Positions 10,551 to 20,300 of a stretch of 64,000 bases of DNA are shown in pieces. How positions within the stretch are numbered: the stretch's first letter is position 1; every line of letters begins with the position of its first letter. The stretch spans positions 9,091,411-9,155,410 of the forward strand of contig NC_087073.1 in assembly GCF_026151205.1 (NCBI RefSeq), in the 5' to 3' direction. The notes under the pieces are model-generated. The model searched no databases. It was not told the origin of the DNA and saw only the letters and a program-made list of their open reading frames with translations. Source of the stretch: Bolinopsis microptera (taxonomy: Eukaryota; Ctenophora; Tentaculata; Lobata; Bolinopsidae). The position numbers and the translations under genes are program-made.

Positions 10551-11642
10551 CTATGATGTATCCTTGGATTCCAGAAACTCCTCAACAACCTTCATGCTGA
10601 CCTCCCATAACTTCAACTGTACATCTTCATCAATCTGCTTCTCATTAAAAGCTCGCAACTCCGAATTCACAAAATAACATCCATTCCCTTCGCCCAAATC
10701 AGCTGTAGCGCAGTAAATACTTGTCTGCGCACCTTGCTCAGGAGTTTTCCAGTATTTTCTCATACAGGAAGCAATACAGAGGTAAAGTTTACCAGATGAG
10801 CGATAGACCTCGGTATCTATAGTGCCAGGGTGTAAAGAAGCACAGGTGAGCTCAGGGTAGCGCTTAACAAGCTCACGCGCAAAAAGCACACGTGCAATAT
10901 TGCTTTTGCAATACTGCTCAATCTCAGAATTTTCTACTGGTTTGAAAAGTTCTGGGTTTTCTCCTTCCAACATCTGCAGGGTAATTCCGTAGTACTCATA
11001 TGCTTTAGAAGCCACCATCACTACTCTACCTTTCACAGGAATCAGAAGATCTTTTAGCAGATGAGTGAGGAAGAAATGTCCGAGATAGTTGATACCAGTA
11101 GTGGCTTCAATTCCTTGTTCTGTTTTATTGATGGGAGGTCTAACAACTCCAGCATTGTTTACAAGCATGTCTAATTTTGTATGAGCTGCTTTGTACTCAT
11201 TGGAAAACTGCTGTATAGCAGAAAACGAAGCCAGATCAACTATCTTGAACTCGACCTGAAAATGAAAGCCAAGTTGAACACATTTTGGAAGGGAACAGGG
11301 TTAGCAAGTGTACAAAGGTCAAAGTATCTTAATATGTAACGAATTATCATCATAGCAGTGAGTATAAACTTTTGAGTAAAATTGTGAGATTCCTAAATCA
11401 TAACAAAGTAATTTAATAAGTGACTGATCCACAAAGAAAGATAGCCAAAAAATGTTATAAAATGAACCCACTTTTTGATTACCAGTAGTTTCAGTAATCT
11501 CATCAACAGCTGCACTGCAGGTGGCCTCATTTCTCCCAATTATAGTAACATTAGCTCCCAACCTGGCAAGTTCCAGAGCTGTAGGTCTTCCTATCCCAAC
11601 ATTACCTCCGGTAACTATAATATTCTTCCCAGATAAATCCAT
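10551..11642 (-). CDS. Short-chain dehydrogenase/reductase, retinol-dehydrogenase-like, two exons, catalytic Lys replaced
   Basis: Exons 11472-11642 (57 codons, donor gtgggt) and 10551-11255 (234 codons plus stop) join in phase 0 to give 291 aa, normal for classical SDRs. The Rossmann NAD(P)-binding motif TGGNVGIG is at 11-18, NNAG at 90-93, the catalytic Ser at 140 and the catalytic Tyr at 172. HPGTIDTEVYR resembles the segment after the catalytic site in RDH11-14-type enzymes. The active-site consensus YxxxK reads Y-C-K-S-N, so Lys at the +4 position is Asn176. This suggests weak or altered activity. Lysine at +2 is unlikely to substitute geometrically (inference). A TTTTAG acceptor lies 3 bp before the ATG, so a 5' untranslated exon is likely. 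It is head-to-tail with FAIM. Confidence 0.9.
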
Positions 11643-12215
11643 AATCTAAAACCTGTTGTTATCTTTTCAAAGCTCAAATTATGATTCAGGGTTAAAAAGT
11701 TAGGGGTAGCAGGGAGTAAGCTTGTACTCAATCCAACATTAACATATCTCAGCCACATAAAACTTAATCCTTGACAATATTATAACATAAAATGAAAAAT
11801 GTAATCTTGCGAAATATCAATTTAATCGTTGCACTTTAAGGCAGAAATGAATCCTTGACATTATTAGCATCATTATCAGTCGGCCTTTACAATTAAATAA
11901 CTGTAATTGTAAAATTGTTACATTCTTCCGAAATCTGAATACCAGTCTGCAGAAGCACTCAGTTTGTATTAGACAATATATTTAATTATTGGCAATTGAG
12001 CACAATCATTTTGTTCATGTTTCAAGTGTTCGTTTGCGCAAATAAAGGGGTTTGCAATAAAATCATGTAAACGTTATTTTATCATAAATAAATGTACAAC
12101 TCAATACAGTGAACTTGTCGAGTTATCAATAAAATAGTTAATTTAAGGCTTTCAAGATATTGTAGGTTTATAACCTACCAGGACGCGCGCCGAGTTGGAC
12201 TCGTCGACGGTTTAT
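11643..12215. other. Intergenic region upstream of the SDR gene
   Basis: AT-rich. Expected to hold the SDR 5' UTR exon and promoter, but I cannot place them. The segment near 12173-12225 (GAGTTGGACTCGTCGACGG) recurs at about 13650 and belongs to the repeat cluster that follows. Confidence 0.4.
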
Positions 12216-12518
12216 TAGCAGGATCCCGTATAACCCTAAAATGATGTCAAGACTCAAAAGACTAAAATAATTATTACCTATTTAATTCGCGTTTTTGACA
12301 CCACTTGGGAGTCCAAATTTTGGGCTCTAAAATTCCTATTCATTGGCCAATTTTTCATTTTTTCATGCTGATTTGGAGGCCATTAAAGCATTTGACCCAG
12401 TCAAAAAAGTTTCAGTTGTGTATCTTTTACGGTTTTTGCGGAAAGTTGCGTTAAAGTTGATGCCGTGGTGTCAGTAAAATGGTACGAATAAACATATATA
12501 TATCGTCTCGCTTTATAT
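12216..12518. repeat. Dispersed repeat, copy 1 (end region of a DNA transposon)
   Basis: Shares more than 200 bp with the complement of 44674-44923. Shared parts include AATTCGCGTTTTTGACACCA, CCAAATTTTGGG, TTTACGGTTTTTGCGGAA and GCCGTGGTGTCAGTAAAATG. It is continuous with the transposase remnant to its right, so it is probably the 3' part of that element. Confidence 0.75.
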
Positions 12519-13122
12519 ATACATATAAGATCCTTATCATGTCTGCCTTCTCATCTTCATTCTCGAAAAAGTGAGATCCGAAGACACCACGGTTACCGAG
12601 ACCTATCCAAACAGTCACCTTCACCTTGGTCTTTGGACCTTCCACACTCCACAGTTTCAAATTTCTTCACCTGTCGTTGAATAGTCTTGGGTTGATTCAC
12701 GATGTCAATCCTTCGCAGCTCGGTGAGGCACAGTGGTGCATCTCGCCGATCTACCGAAGTGGTATTATTTGATGCGCGCGCGACCCAGTAGTGCATCGCG
12801 CTACAAAGTCTTGGGATGAATTGTCCTGCCTGATTTTTCGTATTTATTCGAAAATGCACTCCTAGCAGCCGTCCAACTGCTTCCGTTGACACAAAGAAGC
12901 TTAACAATATCAACTCTCTTCTCGTTAGGGCTAAAGAAGAAAATTTCGAAAGAATGCAAAATTGTGAAAAAATGGTTTTTTGCAAAAAATGATTTTTCAA
13001 GAAATAACTAAAATGTAGAACCTAACAAGCATTTCTAAACCGATTTTATTTAATTTCATGCTCCTTTAAAAAATAGAAAAATTATAATTTCAAATTTGGA
13101 CACGAGTCTCGAAACACCCTGT
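12451..13122 (-). pseudogene. Degenerate mariner-like transposase remnant
   Basis: Minus-strand reading gives a helix-turn-helix-like piece (CLTELRRIDIVNQ, KTIQRQVKKFE) followed, after a frame change, by VWIGLGNRGVFGSHFFENED. The latter resembles the segment of Tc1/mariner transposases that reads W-x-G-(hydrophobic)-x-x-x-G-(hydrophobic)-G-x-FFxE. Most of the DDE catalytic core is missing and frames shift, so it is dead. The right boundary reads CAGGGTGTTTCGAGAC on the minus strand beside TA at 13122-13124, typical of mariner-type ends. The family call rests on these short motifs. Confidence 0.5.
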
Positions 13123-13569
13123 AGTTAGATATATATAGTATATTCCTTGGTAATAGAATAACTTTAAAGTTTTTCAAATTGTTCATGTTGCTACAATTGA
13201 TTTAAATAAAAATTTGTTGTTTTCTTGTTTGAAACAAATATTTTACGAGTATCACCAGTTAATCAAGAGATGGAGAAATTGCGATAAATAGTAATTATAA
13301 ATTGGTTAATGATTAATGCAATGTGTTTTAATTGCATGGATAATAATTTGAGTTTGATCATGGATTAAAAATATAATAAGTAACTCGTGCTTCAGTAATT
13401 TTACGATTTTTACATAATCATGATAATCACTTTTAATTTTTGAATACAAACTGCAAAACAGGTGATAAATATTCAACTTTTTAGCAAAATAAGTGGCGAA
13501 CCAAATCTTTGAATACAGTATCATTTCCTTTCACATAGCCATGTGTATACTGTATACGCGTACTGCGTG

Positions 13570-13606
13570 ACGCGCGCTACTGCAAGCAAGAGGGCTCTGG
13601 TTAGAA
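13570..13606 (+). repeat. Dispersed short repeat, copy a
   Basis: CGCGCGCTACTGCAAGC followed by AGGGCTCTGG recurs at 15946-15985. Function unknown. Confidence 0.6.
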
Positions 13607-13929
13607 CAATCATCCCCTAAAAAGATTTACAACCTACATACCAAAATGCGCGCCGGGTTGGACTCGTCGACGGTCTTGGAACAAATATTTTACAATTATC
13701 GTTTTTAATATTTCCCTGATGCAGAGGCCGGGGACGATCCAGCCATCTTTTAAAAATGACGATTAAGTCATTTTCAAGTCATAACGTCATAAAATTTAAA
13801 ATAAATATCACTAAACTACATTACTGGGCCGCGCTCAGCCTGTCATTCCGCCAAATCTTTATTCCGCCAAATCTTTATTCATCTTTAATGAACATAATAG
13901 CCTGGGGTCCTCAGGTAATAAACTACAGC

Positions 13930-14302
13930 ATTGATTCACGATGTCAATCGTTCGCAGCTCGGCAAGGCCCAGTGGTGCATTAAATTAACTTAATTGACGA
14001 TGTCAATTCATCGCAGCTCGGCAAGGCACAGTAGCGCATTTCGCCGATCGTTGCGAGAATCATAATTGAGTGCGCGGCGCGGGACAGTTACGCATTGCGC
14101 TTCAATGAATGAACAATGTGGTTGCGAAAAGAATTATTTGAGGCGCAGCATAATCCAGTAATGCATCGAGCTACAAACTACAGCACCGAATGATAATTAT
14201 TTGTAGCGCGATGCACTACTGGGTCGCGCGCGCATCAAATAATGCTTCTCGCAACCACATTAAGCAGATCGGCGAAATGCGAAGGATTGACATCGTCAAT
14301 CA
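13930..14302. repeat. Foldback of transposon fragments (inverted copies of the remnant's 5' coding part)
   Basis: Copies of a segment also present at 12694-12807 occur at 13931-13980 and 13996-14050 in one orientation and at 14200-14302 in the other. They share GATGTCAAT, CGCAGCTCGG, GGCACAGT, GTGCAT and CGCCGATC, and on the other side GTAGCGCGATGCACTACTGG. The outer arms are inverted, so the block can fold back. It is CpG-rich against an AT-rich background. Confidence 0.7.
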
Positions 14303-14733
14303 AGATAATTATAAAATATTTTAACAATTTCACTGTACAATTTTACTTAAAATTGTGTGCACGCCGCGCATATTATATGTTCAATTAAATGGCGCGCCTC
14401 GCTTATTTTGTATTTTAACCGATGATCTATATTGTATATTGTATTGTGAAAATTGAGCGCTACGCGGACAACCGGTCACGTTAACACTTATTGTAAATTT
14501 CTTGTCAATGTACTGCTCGTCACATCAAAATCGTTGACTGAGGGAAATGTGATCCAAGGCTATTGTGAACTATTGCTTTCTGGACTCACTTGATGTTTCT
14601 CAAAAGAATTGTATTTTAATGGCACATTCGTTTATAATGTATCATAACATCTGAGCATTTTTGTCTTTCTCGATCATCCTGTATGTGCCTTTTCAAGTTT
14701 GGTGACATTAGTCTGCCATTACATCTTCCTTAA
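14303..14733. other. Region between the transposon cluster and the membrane-protein gene
   Basis: No coding frame recognised. Presumably the 3' UTR of the minus-strand gene that ends at 14734, then intergenic sequence. Confidence 0.4.
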
Positions 14734-15643
14734 TTATTGGGTTTGAATTGGAAGCAGCTTGATTTTATTATGTTCTGGGTTTTCTCTTATGCAAAAGGGG
14801 CATTGATGTGTAATATACTTGGGATGGAAACTCTTTTCGTGGGACCTTTTGCCAAACACAGTGGCAGAATTTGGCATTGAGCTGACTGCTGTGCCTCTTC
14901 TGGATAAATCATTAAGTAAAACAAAATTTAAAGTAAAACAAAATTTAAATTTGATTGCCATTACAATGAATAATGTTATCATAATAAATATAAGTAGACA
15001 TCCGATAATAAACTTGTTAGGTCCAGTACAACCCAAGATGTCGGCCGACTAACAAAATAAAGAAAGCTAGCATGTTCATAGTTTTTCAAACGAGCATACT
15101 TAGGCTGTATGTCAATGATCATTGATAGATCATTTACTCTGACTATTTTTGTTAAAATTGAACCTCTATATGCTGGGCCTCTCTGGGAAAACAAAGTGTG
15201 CACGGTGTAGAGAAGTTCACATGATCCCACTTCCAAGTACCATTTATTCCATTAGTGGTCTTACATGCACATAATGTGTCGTATTGCGATGGGATACAGC
15301 TAAATATGTAGTCATAGTGCAGCTCTACCAAATGCAATGTCAAATGCATCTGTCGGCTTAGTAGTTCACCTAACCATGTGCTTTCGCGCCGCTGCGGGCG
15401 CGCTTGTTTCACAAGTCAAGAAAAGCACCTATCCACGAACCCCGATGGGAAGGTTCGTGCGCGCGTGCGCAGTGCTGACAACATCGTCTATGTAGCGCAG
15501 GTAGTCTTGGCACTTCTCCCTCCAGTATGCAGTAACCACTTTTCAGGTTTCTATAATGCATAGTGACAGTGTATAGGGGTTAATTAGGTATAAACTACAA
15601 TACAGCTGTACTTACACTTACATTCACAAGCATGCAAGCTCAT
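14734..15643 (-). CDS. Candidate small cysteine-rich single-pass membrane protein, about four exons
   Basis: Minus-strand exons join with compatible phases: 15174-region exon 15164-15324, preceded by 15429-15550 and followed by 14734-15048 (acceptor TTATTTTGTTAG, ends in TAA). A first exon with ATG at 15643 and a donor near 15610 is less certain. The predicted product is Cys-rich outside (LHRRCCQHCARAHE, YDYIFSCIPSQYD, CACKTTNGINGTWKWD, STPCTLCFP). It then has a strongly hydrophobic helix (IIGCLLIFIMITLFIVMAI) and a tail of about 70 residues containing CPFC. Part of the tail could be removed by a 65-bp GT-AG intron. No classical signal peptide was found in exon 1, so the true start may lie elsewhere. 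I do not recognise the family. Support comes from three consecutive phase-consistent junctions and the membrane segment. Confidence 0.5.
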
Positions 15644-15680
15644 CTGGTCCAATGAGCGGGAAACGGAGGACAAGGTCTGG

Positions 15681-15740
15681 TGACGTCATAGTCACGTGAC
15701 CTCATAGGCTCATAATCACGTGACCTCAGACCCAATCAAT
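15681..15740. promoter_or_regulatory. CRE / CLEAR-type E-box / CCAAT cluster
   Basis: TGACGTCA at 15681-15688, GTCACGTGAC at 15691-15700, TCACGTGAC at 15716-15724 and CCAATC near 15732 sit within 60 bp. The cluster lies 40-100 bp upstream of the putative first exon of the minus-strand membrane-protein gene. This is where a promoter would be expected. TGACGTCA is the CREB/ATF site and GTCACGTGAC matches the TFEB/MITF CLEAR consensus. Binding is inferred. Confidence 0.5.
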
Positions 15741-15866
15741 GATCAATTAGGTTTGGGCATGGTCAGCCCCCTGTCACCCGATCTTGAGGTGACGTACGAC
15801 ACCTCGTTTACGCAATCAATGTCTGAAAGGCTACACACGTCGCATATGAGGACAAAAGCGCGGGAA

Positions 15867-15898
15867 ATTTTGGCACCACTGTAGAGTGGTGCCAAAAT
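15867..15898. other. Perfect 14-bp hairpin with GTAG loop
   Basis: TTTTGGCACCACT at 15868-15880 is followed by GTAG and the exact complement at 15885-15897. One further A:T pair extends the stem. It is too short for a typical microRNA precursor. Confidence 0.7.
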
Positions 15899-15945
15899 CG
15901 TTGGGTGGGTTCATGGCTAGAGCCCTTTTTACCGCCGTGAGGCGG

Positions 15946-15985
15946 GCGCGCGCTACTGCAAGCGCAAGGGCTCTGGATAGAGCAA
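15946..15985 (+). repeat. Dispersed short repeat, copy b
   Basis: Second copy of the CGCGCGCTACTGCAAGC ... AGGGCTCTGG block seen at 13570-13606. Confidence 0.6.
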
Positions 15986-17280
15986 GCTTAGTAGCGTAGT
16001 TGGCTAAAATAAAATTCAGTTCTCAAAAACCTTACCTTTGAGCCTCAAATCATGTCCCAAAAATACATTGTTTTAGAAAGAAGAAAGTATCTTTTTAGTA
16101 ACGCTCAGCTTAACTAACATAAATGTGGGTTGCTTTTTCAGGTTTTATTGTATCCTGAACTGTTTTCGTGGCACACCTGTGCATTTTAAGTTGTTGTGCC
16201 ACTATAATATAAAAGTTTAAATTATTATTATTATTATTAACTAAATAGGAACGACCATGACAAATCACCAAACCATGGTGTTGCCTAGCAAAAAAAGAGA
16301 CAGGTAATATTGCATCATGCATGTAGGAAACCAGTAACACGGGGTCCATGCCCTCATAGGTATGAGCTGAAAAAGTTTACCCAAGTTGCATTGCATAGAG
16401 GAGTAAATTCCTCTTGCACATGTATATGTGGGATATGACCAGCAGACGCATAATTGACCAATGGGAATGTTGTTATAATTATTAAAATGGCAAATGAATA
16501 TGGTTAACAACTCAGTGTTTGTTAACGAAATGGTATCCTTACAAGAGTAGAAATCTTAATTCATAAAAAAATGTTTATAATACAATTGCTTAAATATATC
16601 ATGTATGCTACCAAGCTCTTACCAAATAACTGATTTCCTGGAATTTTAAAATCTGCAAGCTCAACAGTTTTATTGGAAAAAATGTGGCCTCATTTCACAT
16701 CTACAAAGCTCAGTTCAGCACATAAAATCAGGATAGGATACAAGGATACAAAGGATACAAGGATAGGATACAAAAGTGATAGTTATTTTATTGAATTCAC
16801 AATAGTTATAATTCTGAAATAATTTAAGGTTACACAATTCTAGTTATTAACAAATGTGTAGGGATAAAATAGAAATGTTTTATAATACTATTTTTCTATT
16901 AATAGATCGGATTTGTAGATTTCGATCTTATTTTGAGGTCCTATAGCATTATGCATTGGCCAGTATTTGAGTGGAAATCTGGGCTCTTATAGTAGGCTGT
17001 AAATTGTTCGTTCACAAAGAGAATTGAATGGATTGCTCTTGCTGTGGCAGTAAATTTTGTAGGGTCTAGTGTTTTATCGGATAGCAAACCGGCTAAGTCA
17101 GTAATATTTTTGGGATTGAAGTTAAAGGTGATTGTATTACTTGATCAAGTGCCACTCTTGTTCAGAATATAACATGGATTGATTATCAATTTTCAAAGAT
17201 AGATTTTTGTTTAACCATTTCATTTTACTTCATCAGAGTTATGATCTGCTAAATTTCTAACTTCTAATTATACCATTAGG
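15986..17280. other. Upstream region of the semaphorin gene
   Basis: AT-rich. Contains a short cluster of AGGATACAA-type direct repeats near 16728-16770. An acceptor-like ACCATTAG immediately precedes the start codon at 17281, so the first coding exon is probably preceded by an untranslated exon I cannot locate. Confidence 0.4.
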
Positions 17281-17377
17281 ATGAACCGGTTACTACTCCT
17301 TTTGATCTTTGACTTGGTATCCGGTCAGCAGTACAGCAAGCACATTACCCCAATCGACTATGAGGTGCCACATGAAC
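17281..17377 (+). CDS. Semaphorin exon 1: signal peptide
   Basis: Encodes residues 1-32: MNRLLLLLIFDLVSG is a clear signal-peptide core, followed by a short hydrophilic start of the mature protein. It ends with one base of a split codon and a consensus donor, gtaagt. The phase-1 end matches exon 2, whose first two bases complete a Leu codon. Confidence 0.85.
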
Positions 17378-20300
17378 GTAAGTTGTTTATTTGTTATTTT
17401 TAGATCAAGGTGCAGGAGGAGTTTTTGATATATTTTATAAGGTTAAATTGTATGCATTATGGCGGATTATGGTTGGGACTAGATAAAGTTCGATTAGTTT
17501 TGAATTAGTTTTAGGTATGCTTATGAATTCATAGTTGTCTATGATACTTACAACTCAGGTCTGGTGTGTCATAATTTGTTTTACTGACACATTGAGCTGC
17601 TAGACTATTGGAAGCATCTCGTGGTTTCTAAATCTTGACCCTTCTCCGATTGAAAATGATATCCCGGAAAGTCTAAATTGAAATCATTTCCGCCAATTGA
17701 AAATGACATTCAAGAAAATTGTCACCGATTAAAAATTATTAAGCTGGCAATAAGTTGCTCGTAATGTTTTGCTTTTCAGGAGAGCAATTTCAATAGGATA
17801 AGTAGCGACATATTTTCACCGAAATTTTGACTATTGTAAGAAGTCATGATAATTGCCATCCGTCTAAGAATTCAAACATTTATTGTTATGAGCCTTTCAT
17901 AAATATACAAATTCATGATCATTAATGCTCTTGATTCAATGCCAATAAGTTTTCATATTCCAAAGTGTTGCCATGGCATCTTGAATAAATTCTTCATTCG
18001 TGAATTCCAAACCTTTGCCAGCAGACATCTGCAATATGACCTAAATTCCTGAGGTACTGTGCCAAATTGTCCCAATTAATTAAGCTGTGCAATGTAAAAA
18101 CCCGGTAAGAACGAGCAACATCACAGTGGCTTCATTTACTATAAATATTCGCCCTATCCTGTTTCTTGCCATATTTACCATTTACCCGGCCCTGGTTTCT
18201 ACAAATATAGTGCAGGTAGCTCTCGTCCAATTGCAGAAATTACATCATCTTGAGTGTACCATAAACTAGTGGTAGGAGTGTAACAATTGTGGTATGGGAG
18301 TGATTTGTGTGTGTTTTCCTCGAATACTGAGCAATGAGGGGTAGAGGAGCACCTAACGAGCCCTATTACTCGACTTTTCTCCGATGTTATTTCCTGGTTT
18401 TACTAAGTTACATGTCGGGCCAGGTTTGAAGATAAATAATTGCTTCAACCATGGCGTGGTTAGTTAGTAACCGGGTCGTGAAGAGTTAATCTCATATTAC
18501 AAGTTGATCAAATAATCATGACATAATGAAAATAATTTGATTTCTTAATCAATTATTGACGTAGCATAATATTATGCTGTAGTAGAATATTTGATTTATT
18601 TTATCTTCTGAAGTATTTGTCAGCATCATAAAGCCATATAAAATTACCTAATTACTATTCTACACCATATGAACTATGAAGCACGAGATCATTACTTTCC
18701 CAAAATTACAACCTTTTAAACTTCCTATAAATCAGAGCTATGATGACGTCTAGAAGTTGGCTGCTATGCCGATAAGCTTCAATTGAGTCTTGAATGCCTT
18801 CATTGTGGTTCAATTATCAAATATTCATTGTCTATTGTGGTAAAACAATAAGGCACGAATATCAAGTTATTTGTCAGATAACTAAGCAATTCTCATGCTT
18901 GATATATTTAAACCACGGAGTTAAATGTAATTAGACAAATAGCTTGGGATTCGTAGTCTACTAGTCTCAGTGACAGCTTCAGACCCTTACAGATCGGTTA
19001 AAAGCTAAACCGTATAATTTAAATATTAACAATGTACATCTTGTCGGCAGATCATAGCTTGATTGATATATATCCCGATTGCTCTGAAGGTAGATCGAGG
19101 TGGAGCCGTGATTCAAGTCACACCTAGAATAGATCATTTTAAACAGTTTGCATGTATGCCTAATTTGCAGAAAATGTTTTATTGATTATATACTCCAGAC
19201 TTCGATATGTAATTACTACTATCGAGAACTGGATATATTTCAAGGAACGATAATGAATAGAATTATGGGATGTAAATTTAGGGAGTTAGCTGGTCTGATT
19301 ATATACTGACAAAAGATGAATTATTAATTAGAACATTAATTTATCATAAACGTTTTCTGTTCTAACTTTTCAAATGGAAGGAAATTGTTAATTTCTGGTG
19401 TAATGCTATTAAATTTTTAAATTTGTCTGTCCGCTTTAACAATTAATCCTGGCCGCCGTCATCAACTCTCATGACAAATACAATTAATGTGACTATGAGA
19501 AAGTTTAGGACAGAAGAGTTTTGCTCGAATGTTTAGTCGTAATTATGAATGATTATTATCCGTACTCCACGAAGCGGCAAGTTCTTATAATATGTTACAT
19601 ATGTAAATATATTATCTTTATAGGTTTATACACCCAATCGATAATGAAATATAATATACAGGAAGTTTTAGGGCACACCGTATAACTGCGTAATTTATGA
19701 TAGCAATGATCTAGAATTTCAGGGATAACGATTAATGCGAAATGATGTCATAAATCGGAAAAAATGAATAGATATCTGGATTCTGGCATGCTTGGACAAA
19801 TTCAATGGCTTTTTGTGACGTCCCAAAGTCGGGATATGATTGATTAGCTAATCGCCAAATCGTTGTATCAATGATGATGAGCAATTCAGAATTAGACAAC
19901 GTTTTAAAAATTCCCGGAGTCTGGAAAATAATTTTTGTTCAATGTATCAAGTTCCCCAAATCAATATAAGGGCGGGTAGCTACATACATTTAATTTCATT
20001 GCCATATAATGGTGTACGTGTGTAATCTGTAGTGAAGCCCCCCATACGTCCTACTCGTACATTAAAAGAGAGGAAAACCAAACTGACACACGTGCTCCCT
20101 AAATTATCAATTTCCTGTAATCCAATATAACCGATTATCTACTGAATCACACTGATAATGTACCAATACCGCAAATCTGGTGAATATCTTGACCACCCGG
20201 CTATCTTTCCCGGCCAGTACTCAGTTCAAGATAAAAAGTGTCACTCCCTGTTACAACACATGGTCCGTGCCCGTGGTAAGTCTTAGTTTCTCACGAACTT

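Noticed and set aside
20158..20275. Plus-strand frame from an ATG to a perfect gtaagt donor (39 codons, MYQYRKSGEYLDHP...)
   Set aside because: It overlaps the better supported minus-strand terminal exon and no acceptor-side partner was found downstream. Probably chance, but a transcript check is easy.
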